56,828 bases of DNA from assembly GCA_029778615.1 (NCBI GenBank), contig JAKOPZ010000308.1:1-56828 (forward strand), read 5' to 3'. A model generated the notes under the pieces. The model did not search any database and was not told where the DNA came from. It saw nothing but the letters and a program-made list of their open reading frames with translations. A program made the translations under genes and the position numbers. Positions 56,809 through 56,828 of this stretch are shown piece after piece. Each line of letters starts with the position of its first letter. The first letter of the stretch is position 1. The stretch comes from Chloroflexota bacterium. Its GTDB lineage: Bacteria; Chloroflexota; Anaerolineae; UBA4142; SHND01.

Positions 56809-56828
56809 AAATTCGCGTAGATTCGCGC
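56809..56828. repeat. Start of another CGCGAATCTA-type arm at the window edge
   Basis: AATTCGCGTAGATTCGCG belongs to the same 10-bp word family and continues outside the window. The bases 56742-56808 hold nothing I recognise. Confidence 0.6.

Overview
Organism. The window looks like chromosomal DNA from a member of the Chloroflexota, probably an Anaerolineae-like lineage. The evidence is indirect. Secreted and membrane proteins carry long T/P-rich 'TPTATP' linkers. There are several STAND ATPases and RsbU/SpoIIE-type phosphatases, a FadN/FadA pair, paired GlgC-type proteins and very frequent GCGC/CGCG words in coding sequence. I saw no rRNA, tRNA, CRISPR array, origin or large transposase gene.

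Layout. (1) 1-5460: a broken secreted metalloprotease-like gene that runs off the left edge, then a cyclic-nucleotide-gated PP2C phosphatase. (2) 5464-9320: a translationally coupled pair, a nucleotide cyclase fused to a SIR2 domain followed by a membrane-anchored STAND ATPase; this is my best candidate for an undescribed signalling/conflict system. (3) 9370-10830: a gene graveyard in which a PqqD-like gene is interrupted by small inverted-repeat elements and fused to glycosyltransferase remnants. (4) 10842-14901: heme A synthase, Fpg/MutM glycosylase, a fucosyltransferase-like enzyme, a transthyretin-like protein and a DUF433/DUF5615 toxin-antitoxin pair. (5) 14924-23423: fatty-acid and branched-chain oxidation (fadN, fadA, fused E1 alpha-beta), with a palindromic operator at the fad promoter, then an odd GspE-like/GAF/PP2C protein. 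(6) 23422-32166, minus strand: dhaK-dhaL-glpK-glpA-sdhB-sdhC-sdhD-dhaM, a glycerol/dihydroxyacetone operon that includes complex-II-like iron-sulphur and membrane subunits but no SdhA. (7) 32337-40383, minus strand: katG, a frameshifted ACR3 arsenite transporter, a MtaA/UroD-like protein, a membrane-anchored repeat protein, and a nucleoside hydrolase/DUF6941/ribokinase salvage operon. (8) 40595-48391, plus strand: a STAND regulator, a secreted lipase and a large secreted repeat protein. Two promoters here share a conserved 36-bp block with 11-bp direct repeats. (9) 48388-52940: sugar dehydrogenase and fructokinase, an intact aminotransferase and decaying gene copies. (10) 53033-56828: two GlgC-type proteins (one lacking catalytic residues) around a Uma2 nuclease gene, and a GxxExxY gene bracketed by 33-bp inverted repeats.

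How the parts fit. The metabolic theme is aerobic heterotrophy on glycerol, fatty acids, branched-chain acids, nucleosides and sugars, with glycogen storage. Superimposed are several regulatory/conflict modules (STAND, SIR2, cyclase, TA, Uma2, GxxExxY) and an active layer of small repeats. One 123-bp MITE family with 8-bp target duplications sits inside two broken genes. Many operon spacers carry self-complementary arrays of short tandem words.
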